A DNA stretch of 64,000 nucleotides from Tridacna crocea (GCA_943736015.1 OX031069.1:41140728-41204727), one strand, 5' to 3'. Positions 1 through 11,126 are shown, numbered from the stretch's first letter. The notes: a model not told the origin generated them from the letters alone. Made by a program: numbers and translations.

Positions 1-405
1 TAAGTCAGTGGTCCAATTTTCCTCTTTGTAGAATTTTTTTTTGCAATAGCTCACAAATTTAACGATCTATCGCGGGCAATTGGCTGGCCTGACATTAACC
101 TTAACCACCTTTTGAAGTCCATATATTTTGACATTTGAGTACAAAGCGAAAATCATTTTCAATGACAAGTATCTTTTGTTTTTTAAATTCAGAATCTACA
201 AATCTATTTTTTGGGAAAATACTTAGTTGTTTTTCCTCTTTATTAGAAAAGTTTATGTGAACATTAACAAAAGTCTAGATAGTTTTACATTCACCTGTCT
301 TACAGTTTGCTTCTGTTCCAGCATCGCTTTGATTGATCGAATTTGCGTTTGTTTATTGTTGCCACCAGTTTTCAATTTGGGCGGCGACCCCTGACGGCTG
401 TTACT
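1..405. other. No recognisable feature
   Basis: AT-rich sequence with stops in all frames; I see no gene, repeat or RNA here. Confidence 0.5.
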
Positions 406-592
406 ACTGTCATGAAGAAGCCTATCCTAAGTCACACCTGGTTCTTTAACATGCTCGGTGTATAGCACCGTTACACGGGACCTCGGTTTTACGTCTCATC
501 CGAAAGACTTTTAGTGGTTTTAGATGGTTTGAATCGAACCCACACCCCCAGGTGACTAGAAACATCACGTTCACGAGTCCTACACTCTATCT
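406..592 (-). mobile_element. tRNA-derived SINE fragment
   Basis: Read on the minus strand there is a B-box-like GGGTTCGATTC (about 532-542), a weak A-box-like TAGATAGAGTG upstream (about 580-592), then a body containing TTTCGGATGAGACGT and CCGAGGTCCCGTGTAACGG. I remember this body as a conserved SINE central domain seen in several invertebrate genomes; I do not name the family. No intact tRNA cloverleaf is apparent. Confidence 0.5.
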
Positions 593-599
593 AGTATTT

Positions 600-1235
600 A
601 TTGATGGCGGTTTAAACACATCACCTCTTAACACAACTTACTTTACGCAAAACATGCTGGTCACATGCTGGGATTAGAATGCAGCTACTATGTTTTAATG
701 TTGATGAATTGAATTAAAGAACTTTCAGCACTATTGACGTATTGATGTTTGTGCGAAATTGATATACTGAGAAAGATAAATTATAATGGATGTGAGGATA
801 GAGGCAGTATCTCCCTTTAGACATATTTGTACAAAATACACCTAAATTAAAGTTTGCTGTTTTGTGTAACTTCTCCCTATTTTTTCTGCGTTTCTAAATG
901 ATGTCACTTTTGACCTGGAAGATAAAAATATTATAATGCAAAGAAATTTCTCGTGACATGATTGGATAATATGCTCTGAATATATTTATATTGTGTACAC
1001 CGGTAAAACCAACGTAAAAGCAATTTCCCGTTTGGGAGCCCCATATACATGACTACACTATCATGGCAGCATCCAAAAATAGCGGCGTCGATCAAGAATA
1101 AGATCAAGATTATGCGGCAAGCTGCAGGTTTTAGCACGTATTACTAAAGTTTCAGTGACCAACGTCAGTTCCCAGTGACGTCAGTTATTATAGAATTGGG
1201 GCACTCAGACGGTAAATTCTGCTTTGTCTGCGTTC
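600..1235. other. No recognisable feature
   Basis: Short open frames only (for example 931-1137 minus), with no recognisable domain or splice signal. Confidence 0.45.
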
Positions 1236-1284
1236 TGAATCTTTTAAACCAAAAACAGGAAAATTTCGCTTAAAGACGTTCATG

Positions 1285-1800
1285 ACAAATTCTTCCAACG
1301 GACAGATTTTTTTTAAACTTTGCACATACAAAGCTCATCATGTCTCTTGTAGATTACAATGAAAAAAAAATGGGGGTCCCCGTGCTCGTTTCCGAGAAAT
1401 TCGCTTTTGAAAAAGGTATATACAGTAACAAAATTCAGCATATACTGGATTTAACACACTTTCCTTGAATAGTCAATTAAACAGGAAAATTGCCAGAAGA
1501 ATATACAAATATACATCACTTTAAAGAAAAATAATTCAGTTTTGCACAAAAAACATATAAAAGCCTGGTTCTGAGCATGGCAAATGTACCAATATACATT
1601 TTATATATAGACCATTGTGTTAAAAAGGGAGATAATTTGACCGGGTTAAGGATTAATTTTCAATAAAAACATACTTTCTAACGGACAGATTTTTTTTAAA
1701 ATTTCCACAATCATAGTACTTATAAATCTTGACAATAAGAAAAAATAAAAATGGCACGTGCCCGTGCTTCTTTCCCCATGAAAAAGGCATGAAGGTCACA
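1285..1800 (+). repeat. Diverged direct repeat pair, 384-bp offset
   Basis: AACGGACAGATTTTTTTTAAA occurs near 1297 and again near 1680, each followed by a related tract (GGGGGTCCCCGTGCTCG near 1372; GCACGTGCCCGTGCTTC near 1752). It is an old duplication or two copies of one unnamed repeat. Confidence 0.45.
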
Positions 1801-2460
1801 TTAGAAGTTAATTTATTCAAGGAAAGGGATAAAAGCTCGGTTGACATGATGGAAAAAGGAAAAAGTATTCAGTGGAAGAAATTTTCCCTTTTCCCACAGT
1901 ATTTTCAAAGAGGAAATAGCTATACTTAAAGAAATAGGTATACTTCAACAGCTTCAATTTTCTGCCTGTTTCATTGTTTGCTGTGTGACTCGACTTTTTT
2001 CCAGTTAATTCTTTACCAGTCATATCATCCTTACACTGGAAGGTCAGTTTTGATGCTACCACCTTCTCCGGAAAGGATAGCATGACAACTGGCCTGCCAG
2101 TTTCAGGAAAACGTCAGAAGCTATATCATTTTCATCGTTGGATGGCTGACATTGCGTAAAGAATTCTCTTTTCCACGACAGATAAGCATTCGTTTTGGTG
2201 AAAACTTCCCCTTTTTATTTCAACCATAGAATACCATGGCTAGTGCAACCGTGCTATTACCATCCGTAGAATGTTCTTCTTGTAAAAGTGCACCGTCGGT
2301 CCGCTGTTACTATTGCCATTTGTGCGAGGAATAGATAAAAGCGCTGATAGTTTTACTATCTGTGAGAAATACACATGCGCAGTATGGATGCGCGTAAACA
2401 TTTATACCAAACGTCGTTAACAAACGTTGGAATGGTAAAACGTTACAGTGTAATAAATTC
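1801..2460. other. No gene; possible family-A relic
   Basis: The only structure seen is a weak relic of the family-A core around 1860-1915 (TTTTCCCTTTTCCCACAG). The rest is unique AT-rich DNA. Confidence 0.35.
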
Positions 2461-2566
2461 GTTGTAGGGTCAGGTGGCAGTGGACTTCGCCTTCGGCTCG
2501 GGGCGACATGATTCACCATTGCCGTAAACAAGTTTTTCCTAGTCCCCTGCCACCTGACCGTACAAC
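2461..2566. mobile_element. Family T MITE-like palindromic element
   Basis: About 105 bp bounded by inverted ends GGGTCAGGTGGCAG and CTGCCACCTGACC, with no coding capacity. A second, more decayed copy lies at 41003-41138 and shares the centre GCGACATGATTC and the end CACCTGACCGTAC. Two copies plus inverted ends support a non-autonomous DNA transposon. Confidence 0.6.
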
Positions 2567-2810
2567 TGATAATGTACATGAATGTAAAACGTGCAAGTTT
2601 TTTGTGTAACAATTTCGTTTCATTTTCATTAGATTACACACGTTTGTATAGGTTTTGAATCAATACCCTTTAGTTACCGCCAATATTAAATAGCGTTTTC
2701 AATGGAACTACCTTTAATGCTGTTTCCATGCCAAATATGTACGTTGAAAGTATCAAACACTTCAGCACACTTTCAAACATTTATCTTCTTGCTTTCACGT
2801 TAAATGTTCT

Positions 2811-3039
2811 TTAACCCTTTCCCAAACAATCCCTGGTTTTTACGGGTCAGGAATAGAAGCCTTTTGAAAACATTGTGGGAGAAGGAGAAAATGCTGGTAA
2901 CCAGCATTTTCTCCTTTTCCCACAATGTTTTCTATCCTACAATATAGAAAAATCATCTTTTTAGCAACTGTTAATTTGTCATTTGCAAAATGCTTTCAAT
3001 TTAGTTTGGTCCAAAATTTGCAGTTTGGGAAAGGGTTAA
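2811..3039. mobile_element. Family A MITE, full-length reference copy
   Basis: 229 bp bounded by TTAACCCTTTCCCAAAC and its inverse GTTTGGGAAAGGGTTAA. The centre (about 2866-2932) is a nearly perfect hairpin of about 33-bp arms: GAAAACATTGTGGGA, GGAGAAAATGCTGG, then the mirror. The arm between outer ends and hairpin holds the family signature AATTGAAAGCATTTGCA, or its complement. There is no coding capacity. TTAA at both ends followed by CCC resembles piggyBac-type TTAA insertion with CCC termini; that class assignment is inference. Confidence 0.8.
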
Positions 3040-3889
3040 AACATGTCTGTTGTGGGATCGTAGGCCTTTGACTTCAAAGAACCTCAAAAGAAGAAGAGCT
3101 TTGGGTTGAGGTCATATCTGTGCGCATGTTACGATATTCCATAATCTTTTACCTCTGACTACCATTTCGATATTACGCTATATATCACCGAAAGTATTCC
3201 ATAAAAGGTCTATCACAATATTAGATAGGTGCACGATAGTACCATCCGCCTTAATCCATAAGTTGTACAATGAAGGGGACTTCTTTTCAAGCGCGGGAAA
3301 AATGTTTATCAAACTTCTTAATCTTGGGATCATTTGATTCAAAATATTCATTGTTCCTGGCCGAACAGCACAGACATGTTTTAAAGAACATTAAACAATA
3401 GATACCGGAATTTGCGATAGGGTCATTGACATCTTCGTTGCGCATGTTCAGCATAGAAAGAGCGAAAAAGTGCCGTCGCTTTGTCGTTTTAAAACGCCAT
3501 TCATTACTAAATTGACGCTTAAAACAACAACGGAAAAAATACTTTTTATCTGTTTTAAATTACTTTCTGTGAAATTATCACACAAAAAACACACTTATTT
3601 CTCACATGTTTATCTATTTTTATTTCATCATCTGGAGTCATATTAAAAATGATCAAGAAAGTCACCTTATTTTCTGGGCATCCTGCTTTATTTCATAACT
3701 TTCAAAGAGTATTATCGAGATGTCTGCAGCACAGGGTTGAAAAATTATCACGCCTTAAATTTTGATTTTTTTCTTGTCCGATGCATTTTCGATTTTGCAT
3801 ATCTGTCTTCCTCTATCACAGTCTTTTTTTGACAGTGCTCGTGCACTAGCAATCGAAATTTTACAGTATTGGTTTAACCCTGCAATAGG
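3040..3889. other. No recognisable feature
   Basis: AT-rich DNA without long frames or recognisable repeats. Confidence 0.45.
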
Positions 3890-4090
3890 TAACAAAATAT
3901 AGCCTTGTCCAAATTAAAAAGCCTTTGCATGCGACCCTTTCGTTGTCTTTCAAGTGGTGCAGTTATTCTTTGTCAGAGCAGTAAACATATAGGGAAAAGG
4001 AGAAGATGCTGGGTACCAGCATTTTCTCCTTTTCCCAAAATGTTTTCAAAAGTGTTCTCTCTGTGCATTAAATGTGCGTATTATGCATGA
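3890..4090. mobile_element. Family A MITE, decayed
   Basis: Core hairpin at about 3984-4048 (GGGAAAAGGAGAAGATGCTG and its mirror). The left signature TTGTCCAAATTAAAAAGCCTTTGC is recognisable in part; the right terminus has decayed. Confidence 0.65.
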
Positions 4091-4103
4091 AAAGGGGTCT
4101 GAC

Positions 4104-4326
4104 GTTTTACCACACGGTAAAATTTAGACCTATCCAAATTGAAAGCATTTGCAGACGACAATTTCATAGTAGCTCCAATGGGGCAATTTTCTTTTGATTG
4201 GATAGAAAACATTGTGGGAAAGGGAGAAAATGCTGGTCACCAGCATTTTCTCCCTTTCCCACAATGTTTTCAAAGGCATCTTCTTTAGGGTCGTTAAAAG
4301 GCGTCATTGTGTGGTAACGGGTTAAA
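4104..4326. mobile_element. Family A MITE
   Basis: Left end TTTACCACACGG, right end TGTGGTAACGGGTTAA. Its central arms read GGGAAAGGGAGAAAATGCTG on both sides, so the change relative to the consensus appears in both arms. It sits 14 bp after the previous copy, making a head-to-tail pair. Confidence 0.75.
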
Positions 4327-4329
4327 AGA

Positions 4330-4835
4330 CCAGATTCCCACTAGAAACGTGCAGACATCGGTATCAACAGATTGACCAATTAAATAACTTAATACCAGAT
4401 CCAGAAAAGCGTTTGTTTCCGACTAAGCTATTACTTACTTATTCTTCTTAAGAAAGATTATGTGTTAAAACTATTTAAAAATGGAGAATTTACGCGAGAA
4501 AAAGACCTCTTTGTGACCTAGAAGAATAACGAACCGCCGACCTTTTGTGCCATGCGCAGCCACTCTAACATTTAGCGTGGCCGTAAGTGCTTGACGAACA
4601 GCAGTGGTCCAGCTCGGGCACTATGACATTTTGGAAAGTCAAACTCCTTTTTGTGACCTAGAAGAAGGTTGACCCCGAGACCTAAATTCAGTCCAAGCAC
4701 GTATACTCTCAAACTACTAGGGTGGTAGGTGCATAATGTATGCAGAACTCCACCCCGATTAGCATACCAGTGTGGGCGTAAATATGTTTGCTTTAAACCA
4801 ATGCTGCCGTTCAAATATAAACTCTTTACCAGATG
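4330..4835. other. No gene; short direct repeat
   Basis: TTTGTGACCTAGAAGAA occurs twice (about 4511 and 4651). Otherwise nothing recognisable. Confidence 0.35.
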
Positions 4836-4839
4836 ACGA

Positions 4840-5060
4840 ATTTTCAGAATTTTCAAAATTCAAAAACGTGTACTGACGATAAATCAACTGTGGAGCAAAC
4901 AACAGGGTTTGTCCTTAAAAGGGTTGAAAAACATTGTAGGAAGAAAAAGGAGAAAATGCTGATTATCAGCATTTTCTCCTTTTTCTTCTTACAATGCTTT
5001 CAAACGTTTTCCTTTCCAGGGTTGTTGAAAAACTGGATTGTTTGTTTAAGGGTCAAACGA
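4840..5060. mobile_element. Family A MITE, diverged
   Basis: Core at about 4926-5008 with longer arms: ACATTGTAGGAAGAAAAAGG and GGAGAAAATGCTGATTATCA with the matching mirror. The outer arms are recognisable but the termini have eroded. Confidence 0.65.
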
Positions 5061-5939
5061 TATCCATTTATGAAAATAATTTGTTTGACATCAAGATCAG
5101 TGCTACCCTTGGTGTATAAAATAAATGATACGGGTACATCATTCTCTAAAAACCTATAAAAAATGCGGACAAAATCGAGTTTTTTTTTTGTCAAGAAATT
5201 TCAATTTGTGTACATTGTAGATTAGACTGTATGTTCCATGTTGTTTGATCTTGATCTACACCGTACGTCGCCGCAGTGAAATCATTCTTGGCATCCTAAT
5301 GTGTAAAGGGTAGGTCTAATACAACGAGATAGAAGTACTCATCCCAATACCCCATGCAAAACTTTTTTTCTTTTTTCATTTTTTTTTACATCTTGAAAGT
5401 TTAGAAGAACAGAAAAAAGAAATGATCAAAAGAAAAAAATTAGTTACTGAGAAACGGGAAACAAACGGTGCAGTGAACTGAGAAGAAATTATACAATGTT
5501 TCATTTGTCACATTGTGTTCCAGTCAATTTACGACAAGGACTCACAAGAATTATCCGAGATTATCAACGTTCTTTTTCTTTCAAATATGATACAGCATTT
5601 TTTTTACATTAAGTCGTCAATAAATATCTGCAAACATTCGTTCTTTTAGTACATATACTAGGACAAAGTATTTTTGAATTTTGATACAGGAAATACAGTT
5701 CTGTTAAAGGAATGATATTAGTTCATAAAAAATGACGAACATACGGCCAGAATAATAACAACAACAACGAAAACCAGGGGCAAGCAACAAAAAACCAGAA
5801 TTGGCGTCTCCTTCGATGGCATAAGTCTTTTTAAGACAAAAGTTAAGAGCTGCCCAAATGGAAAGAATGGTTGAATGAAAGGCATACATAGGCAACAAAT
5901 TTCATTTGAATAAAACGATTGGACTTGACTAAGTAAAGT
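5061..5939. other. No recognisable feature
   Basis: Several poly-A and poly-T runs; the minus-strand frame at 5704-5898 has no recognisable domain. Confidence 0.45.
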
Positions 5940-6040
5940 TTAAAGGAGCTGTCGGAAAAGAAAAAAAAAATGCTGGTTCCCTGCATGTTCTCCTTTTTTC
6001 CACATTGTTTTATAAAGCTTTCTCTCTCGGTCTTTAAGTC
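5940..6040. mobile_element. Family A MITE fragment
   Basis: Only the core survives: AAAAATGCTGGTTCCCTGCA followed by TGTTCTCCTTTTTTCCACAT. Confidence 0.5.
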
Positions 6041-6152
6041 GAGCTTTAGGTCGGTTGATTGGTTGTCCTATGAAGCGGTCAGTTAGTATACAAAACGTGT
6101 TTGGGGAATAATCTAACCCTTCTGCTGTTAAGTTCAACCCAACAACCTTTTG

Positions 6153-6218
6153 CGGACAGCGAAGATCAAGATCAGACTGCACAGAACGTGCAGTCTGATC
6201 TTGGATCTACTCTGTCCG
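6153..6218. mobile_element. Family B palindromic element, reference copy
   Basis: A 66-bp near-perfect inverted repeat: CGGACAG, GATCAAGATCAGACTGCA, centre CAGAACG, then TGCAGTCTGATCTTGGATC and CTGTCCG. The same roughly 100-bp right flank (AAGGAGATAT..., TTTGAAATA) accompanies copies at 34580, 40504, 55924 and 63751, so the mobile unit is larger than the palindrome. I remember this palindrome as abundant in bivalve assemblies. Confidence 0.7.
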
Positions 6219-6239
6219 ATAAGGACATATCTTTTCCCT

Positions 6240-7190
6240 CAAAAGTACCTTTGAAATAGCAACTCTTCGGTTTTTCCTTATGGCTTCAAATGTTTATTTT
6301 ACTTATTTATGTAGCACGATACGGGTTAAGACATGTTTGACTTACATATGTCCATTTAGGTGCAGATTATCACAGTGAATGGCCCCTGTGATTTTTTTAG
6401 GTCAACTTACCAAAGGTCAAGGTCACTTTGAGGTTCATCGTACATGCAATGAAGGTTATTAGGCATTTTTTTGTAGGGAAAGGAAATGGCTTTGCCATGG
6501 TACAAATGGTAAATATAAGATAGTATATATGGTATCATCTTTCTGCCACGAGATACGAATTGCATGGCTATTGCGATGATACAAGAGAACTGTCGTGATA
6601 TAACAAAGTTTTTTGGAAATATATCTCGTGCCCACAACTAAAATTCACGGTATCTATGATTAGATACGGTTTCGGGACATCGCCGTCTACAACCTTATGA
6701 ATTCTCCTTCTCCCTGAATGGTTTCAAAGTTGTTTGAAGGATGCATCTCGAGTCGTCTCTGTGAGTTTACAGACTTCTGTCCGTTTCCGGTCTGTCAAAA
6801 TCAACCAATTAGGCTACAGTTGTCAATAATTCGAATTTTTACTTCCTGCCTTCTTATGAAGTCAAAAACTACCGTACCGAGTTCATCCAAATGATGAATT
6901 TTCTATTCCTAGATATAGACCAGTAGACAAAACTGTCACGGTAATTTTATCTCGAATGTCGCCTTCGACAAATATATAAATATATATATGCAGAAGACTT
7001 TTCACTACATGTATGTCGATAAAATCTCCAGAAAACGTTAATTTGTCGCTATAATTTTCAAAATCATCGTAATGGATAGATCGTATCTCGTGGCAGGAAA
7101 ATGCCACCATAAGTATTCAATTACGGTGTGTAAGGGTCAGCGATGACACAGTAGAATATAACACTAGTAAATGTGCAAACACCCTGCATC
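6240..7190. other. No recognisable feature
   Basis: Apart from a short TATATATA tract near 6975 nothing is recognised; the open frames are short and lack motifs. Confidence 0.4.
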
Positions 7191-7329
7191 AAATCTTTGT
7201 GTGGCATTCTATAGATGTAATGAACCATCCTACCGTAAACAAGTCGTTATTATTTGCTACCGAAAACCATGTCAATTTCACGACTTTGATACCCCTATAC
7301 TTTGTAAGGGAATTTTATCATCATCACGT

Positions 7330-7830
7330 TGAAGAGCGTTTTTTAGCTTGTCCTACTTTTAAAGACGTATATTCATTTGGTGCTTGTGTAATGCAGAGAA
7401 TGACCTCCATAACAAAATGACCCACGGTCATTTCTCGACGTAGAGGAATGACCCATGGGTCATTTCTCTACGTCGAGAAATGACCCGTGGGTCATTTTGT
7501 AATGGGGGTCATTTCTCTGCGTTACACCGGCAACCATGTTAAGCTGAATATTCCAACCAAAGTTCTAAAAGTACTAATGGAAGGTGATGGTGAATATTAG
7601 CTTGCAAAAATATTTTGCCAGTGAACAATTTCATGAAGAAGTCATGTTATCATGACGAATGGCGTTTTTTAGCTTGTCCTACTTTTGAAGACGTGTATTT
7701 CTTTAGAGACAGTATTTGTTTAGTGGAATATTTCATTCAAAGAATTAAAAGCACTTATAGAAGGCGAAATAGCAAACAAAATTTACCAGTGAACCGTTCC
7801 ATAAAGAACTTAATCATCTGAATGTTAACA
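7330..7830 (+). repeat. Direct duplication with a coding-like core
   Basis: GCGTTTTTTAGCTTGTCCTA near 7338 recurs near 7663, followed in both by ACTTTTxAAGACGT. The first copy reads RFLACPTFKDVYSFG, the second RFLACPTFEDVYFF. DVYSFG is the subdomain IX signature of protein kinases, but the surrounding residues give no other kinase motif, so this is at most a hint of a kinase exon fossil. The family H MITE is inserted directly after DVYSFGA in copy one. Confidence 0.35.
7386..7530. mobile_element. Family H MITE, nested palindromes
   Basis: 145 bp with inverted ends GTGTAATGCAGAGAATGACC and GGTCATTTCTCTGCGTTACAC. The interior is a run of AAATGACCC and GGGTCATTT words, with palindromes inside the palindrome (AATGACCCATGGGTCATT). 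Other copies lie at 37206-37350 and, as a half, at 14003-14076. Confidence 0.75.
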
Positions 7831-7865
7831 ACATTCTGTGAAAAGGATTTTACGGTCATTTTCGA

Positions 7866-8087
7866 TTAACACTTTACCACACAATCCTGAACTTTAACGT
7901 CCCCGAGAAAGAAGCCTTTAGAAAACATTGTGGGAAAAGGAGAAAATGCTGGTAATCAGCATTTTCTCCTTTGCCCACAACGTTTTCTACTCTTCACAAA
8001 ACAGATTTCAAATTTTCAGTCACTTTTATTTTGCAAGTGCATTCAGTTTGGACCCATATAAATTTTTGTCGTTTTGTAAATAGTTAA
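7866..8087. mobile_element. Family A MITE
   Basis: TTAACACTTTACCACAC start; core about 7921-7988 with the mirror changed to TTTGCCCACAACG; ends GTAAATAGTTAA. Confidence 0.75.
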
Positions 8088-8387
8088 ATCGTATATCTAA
8101 GTGTTTTGCATGCGGTTTTAGGTGTAAGGAAAGTGTTTTTGGGTGTAATGACAGTGGTGTTAGGGTGCTTTGGGTGCTATTCTTACGTATTCACCCGTAA
8201 TGTAGACTTTACAAGCTAGGTCGCTTCATATCCATGAAACAAGGCCAATTTCAAATCTAAGCTATGTTTAATTTCATGACATAAAATTCAGAGTTTCATT
8301 GTGTGTGCAATTGGCTTGCCCAGTTTTTCAATCCATATTGTATTTTCGTATATCAAAATGACACAGATGCGTCTGTTCATAGATCAA

Positions 8388-8489
8388 TGAGGGCCTATTT
8401 TTCTTTGAATAGAGGAATGATTCTTTGTCACAGGATTGAAATCCAGTGACAAAGAATCATTCCTCTATTCAAAGAAAAATAGGCCCTCA
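8388..8489. repeat. Perfect 44-bp-arm hairpin
   Basis: Arm 8388-8431 is exactly inverted at 8446-8489 (TGAGGGCCTATTTTTCTTTG at the outer end, AATGATTCTTTGTCAC at the inner end). The 14-nt loop itself contains GGAT/ATCC, so the whole is almost one 102-bp palindrome. No other copy was seen. Perfect arms imply recent origin. Confidence 0.85.
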
Positions 8490-8553
8490 TTTATGGACAT
8501 AAGGTCATCATTGATTGACATAAGGTCATCAACTTCTAAATTGGGACCCAAGT

Positions 8554-9101
8554 TTAAAGGTTGGTAATTAGAATTTTTACATGTCACAAATTAAAAATAT
8601 ATATATATCACTAAAATTCATATGAAAAAAATAATACAAATCATCAATAATTAAGATTCATAAAATTACAAAAAAGATTTTTTTTTGATGGTATTCCCAT
8701 TAAAGGCTACATAGCCTCTTAGGCTATTTTTAGATTTCGCGCCAAAAATAAATAAAGCATTGTGGGAATGTCAAGTGACTGGCACGTGACTCATAACGCT
8801 TAAATTCCCTATCATAACAAACATGTAATAATTATTTTCCATAATGTCTTCTTTGGGTGCTATGTTTGAAGCTTCTTCCGTGTATTCCTGTAAGTGAATG
8901 AGCGAATTATCATCTAAAAATAGAATGTGTCTCCCGTTGGTGTCAACCTGGGCCGTAGTAAATCTCTAGTTTCTCGTGTTTTCGGACGGTTTTCGACAAC
9001 TGGGGTTTTATGAATGAAAATCAAAAGATTTTGGGAGTATAAGGATGATTTTTTGTACTTTTGTAAAATTTTCGTCCCAAAATCTGAAAGGCCACCTTTA
9101 A
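8554..9101. mobile_element. Family E non-autonomous DNA transposon
   Basis: 548 bp, ends TTAAAGGTTGG and CCACCTTTAA. Landmarks: GGCTACATAGCCTCTTAGGC, GATTTCGCGCCAAAAATA, CATTGTGGGAATGTCAAGTG, TGGCACGTGACT and TCGTCCCAAAATCTGAA near the right end. Copies at 38367-38913 (547 bp) and 54171-54933 (interrupted by an LTR) define both boundaries. No coding frame. Confidence 0.8.
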
Positions 9102-9347
9102 TGTGTAACGAAGTTTAGTTACATGTATGTAATCTGATTTCAGAGCATCGATATGCATTTATATGGAAAGGCCCGAGTACATGTACATGTACATTTGAAA
9201 TTGTTGTTCAAATCTGTATTCTAGCTTGACAAGAACGACTGTTACTTCTTTTTAATGACAGATCTATACTGAGTAATACAAGGCCATCGGCTAATAATAC
9301 GATACATAAAATAGAAACATTCACAAATTTGACTCTCTCGTTTCTGC

Positions 9348-9575
9348 TTAACCCATTACCACACAATCCCTACTTTTGACGCCCCTGAGAAAAAAGCCTT
9401 TTGAAAACACTGTGGGAAAAGGAGAAAATGCTGGTAACCAGCATTTTCTCCTTTTCCCACAGTGTTTTCTACCCTTCCCAAAATCAAATTTCAATTTTTC
9501 AGTCACCTTTATTTTGACATCTGCAAATGCTTTCAATCTGAACCAGTCTAAATTTTTCTCGTGTGGTTTTTAAAG
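9348..9575. mobile_element. Family A MITE
   Basis: Starts TTAACCCATTACCACACAAT; both core arms carry ACACTGTGGGAAAAGGAG. The right boundary is blurred (GTGTGGTTTTTAAAG). Confidence 0.75.
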
Positions 9576-9604
9576 AAACTTATTAACTCTTAGCTAAATT
9601 ATAA

Positions 9605-9715
9605 TAGGGTAGAAAACCTCGTGGGAAAAGAAGAAAATGCTAGTAACCAGCATTTTCGTCTTTTTCCAGAGTGTTTTCGAAAGCTTTCTCCTACAGGACC
9701 GTTTAAACTCTGTAT
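9605..9715. mobile_element. Family A MITE fragment
   Basis: Core only, with several mismatches between arms (GGGAAAAGAAGAAAATGCTA versus TTTTCGTCTTTTTCCAGA). An older copy immediately right of the previous one. Confidence 0.55.
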
Positions 9716-10400
9716 TGATAGGTATAAATGTTAATACGACCCCAAATTATATCGTTAAACAGTTTAAACCATTTAAATCAAAATCTCCAGTTAATTGTTA
9801 AAATTCTAATATTACGATATCGAAGTTATTTCGTCCGACAAATATCTCTGTAGATACAAAATCATAATGCACGATCACTGCAGTCTAATCTTAACCTACA
9901 CCAACCGCAAAGGTGCTAATAACTTAAGTTGTGAAGATCAGTGCATGTGCGCTCAAAAGGAGAAAATCTTTACATAATTTTAAATTCTAATCTAAATTTG
10001 GGACGCAAGATTTTACTGGTGAGTTTTTACCACCAAAATGCGAGAAAATGATTTTATTTTCAGCCATAAAGTGTCTGATAATTGACTATACGGAGCCCAA
10101 TAAATGCCATATTTCACACCGTTTACTCGTGTTTCTATTTTCGGAAGAAAAAAAAAGGTTCTGTTCGTCGAAATCCGATTACTTCAGGCCAAAATTACAG
10201 CTAACTACTGTAACAGAATTTAAAGGGAGCTGTTCTGGTTTTATAATCTCACAAAACTTGAAAAGTCATTCATTCTTTTTATTGAATATTAACCACAGAG
10301 TTTTTAGCTCTACGAAGACAATTGCCATTATTTCGTGTATTTCGGTACTTGTATCAGGAAATAATGGCGGAATATATAGAGGATATTTTGTTGCTTTTTT
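9716..10400. other. No recognisable gene
   Basis: A 119-codon frame (10048-10407 plus) has no motif and runs into the family C hairpin, so it is judged fortuitous. Confidence 0.4.
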
Positions 10401-10834
10401 TCGGTGAAAGATCGAAATTTATTTCATCGAGGGAACACCATCGGTAATATTTTCACGAGTGGCTGCGCCACTCGTGAAAATGTTACCAATGGTGTTCACG
10501 AGATGAACTAAATTTCGATCTTTCGAAAAAAAAATATTCTATTTATTTCATGCTTTTAACCTTTTCTGGTAAGAGCTTTATCAAAATCCAGTGCAGTTCT
10601 TTTCCGTTATTCCCCGTGGTGTACCCCTCCTGCATAGCAACGCATTACAATATTACGTCAAGCGCGAGAAATCTAAGGTATATGACGTCATATTTCTCAT
10701 CCGGTTGTGAGGGACGCGCAATTTACCTTGGCAACAAGAACGTGAAAATCGATACTTTCACTGGTGGTACCAGTGTAAGATCGAAAAATATTTTCACTGC
10801 TTTTTCTCGATATCCTACCGGAAAGCATGAAATA
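10401..10834 (-). mobile_element. Family C element, reverse orientation
   Basis: Begins with the hairpin (CGAAATTTATTTCATCGAGG ... GGCTGCGCCACTCGTGAAAA) and continues into the body: GGTAAGAGCTTTATCAAAAT, GTGGTGTACCCCTCC, TTACGTCAAGCGCGAGAAA, TGACGTCA at 10683-10690, GCGCAATTTACCTTGGCAAC, CACTGGTGGTACCAGTG, and CTCGATATCCTACCGGAAAG. No coding capacity. The element ends in a 107-bp triplication. Confidence 0.75.
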
Positions 10835-11126
10835 ATCCTCGATATTTCATGGCTATGACCAATGACAAAAACCGATTTTATCTTTTAACACTTCCATTCG
10901 ATATTGCTATTTCTCGATATCCTACCGGAAAGCATGAAATAATCCTCGATATTTCATGGCTATGACCAATGACAACAACCGATTTTATCTTTTAACACTT
11001 CCATTCGATATTGCTATTTCTCGATATCCTACCGGAAAGCATGAAATAATCCTCGATATTTCATGGCTATGACCAATGACAAAAACCGATTTTATCTTTT
11101 AACACTTCCATTCGAAGGCGGAAACA
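10806..11126 (+). repeat. Three tandem copies of a 107-bp unit
   Basis: CTCGATATCCTACCGG recurs at 10806, 10913 and 11020. The units are almost identical (one CAAAAACC/CAACAACC difference noticed), so the triplication of the family C tail is recent. Confidence 0.85.

Noticed and set aside
4833..5159. 108-codon plus-strand open frame
   Set aside because: It spans the hairpin of a family A MITE; no protein support.
5704..5898. Minus-strand frame with a possible membrane segment
   Set aside because: The hydrophobic run comes from a GTT repeat in another frame; no gene context.
7386..7530. CRISPR-like short repeats (AAATGACCC words)
   Set aside because: The words alternate in orientation, have no unique spacers and recur as a whole unit elsewhere: a MITE.
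10048..10407. 119-codon plus-strand open frame
   Set aside because: No recognisable motif; the 3' part lies at the edge of family C. Treated as chance.
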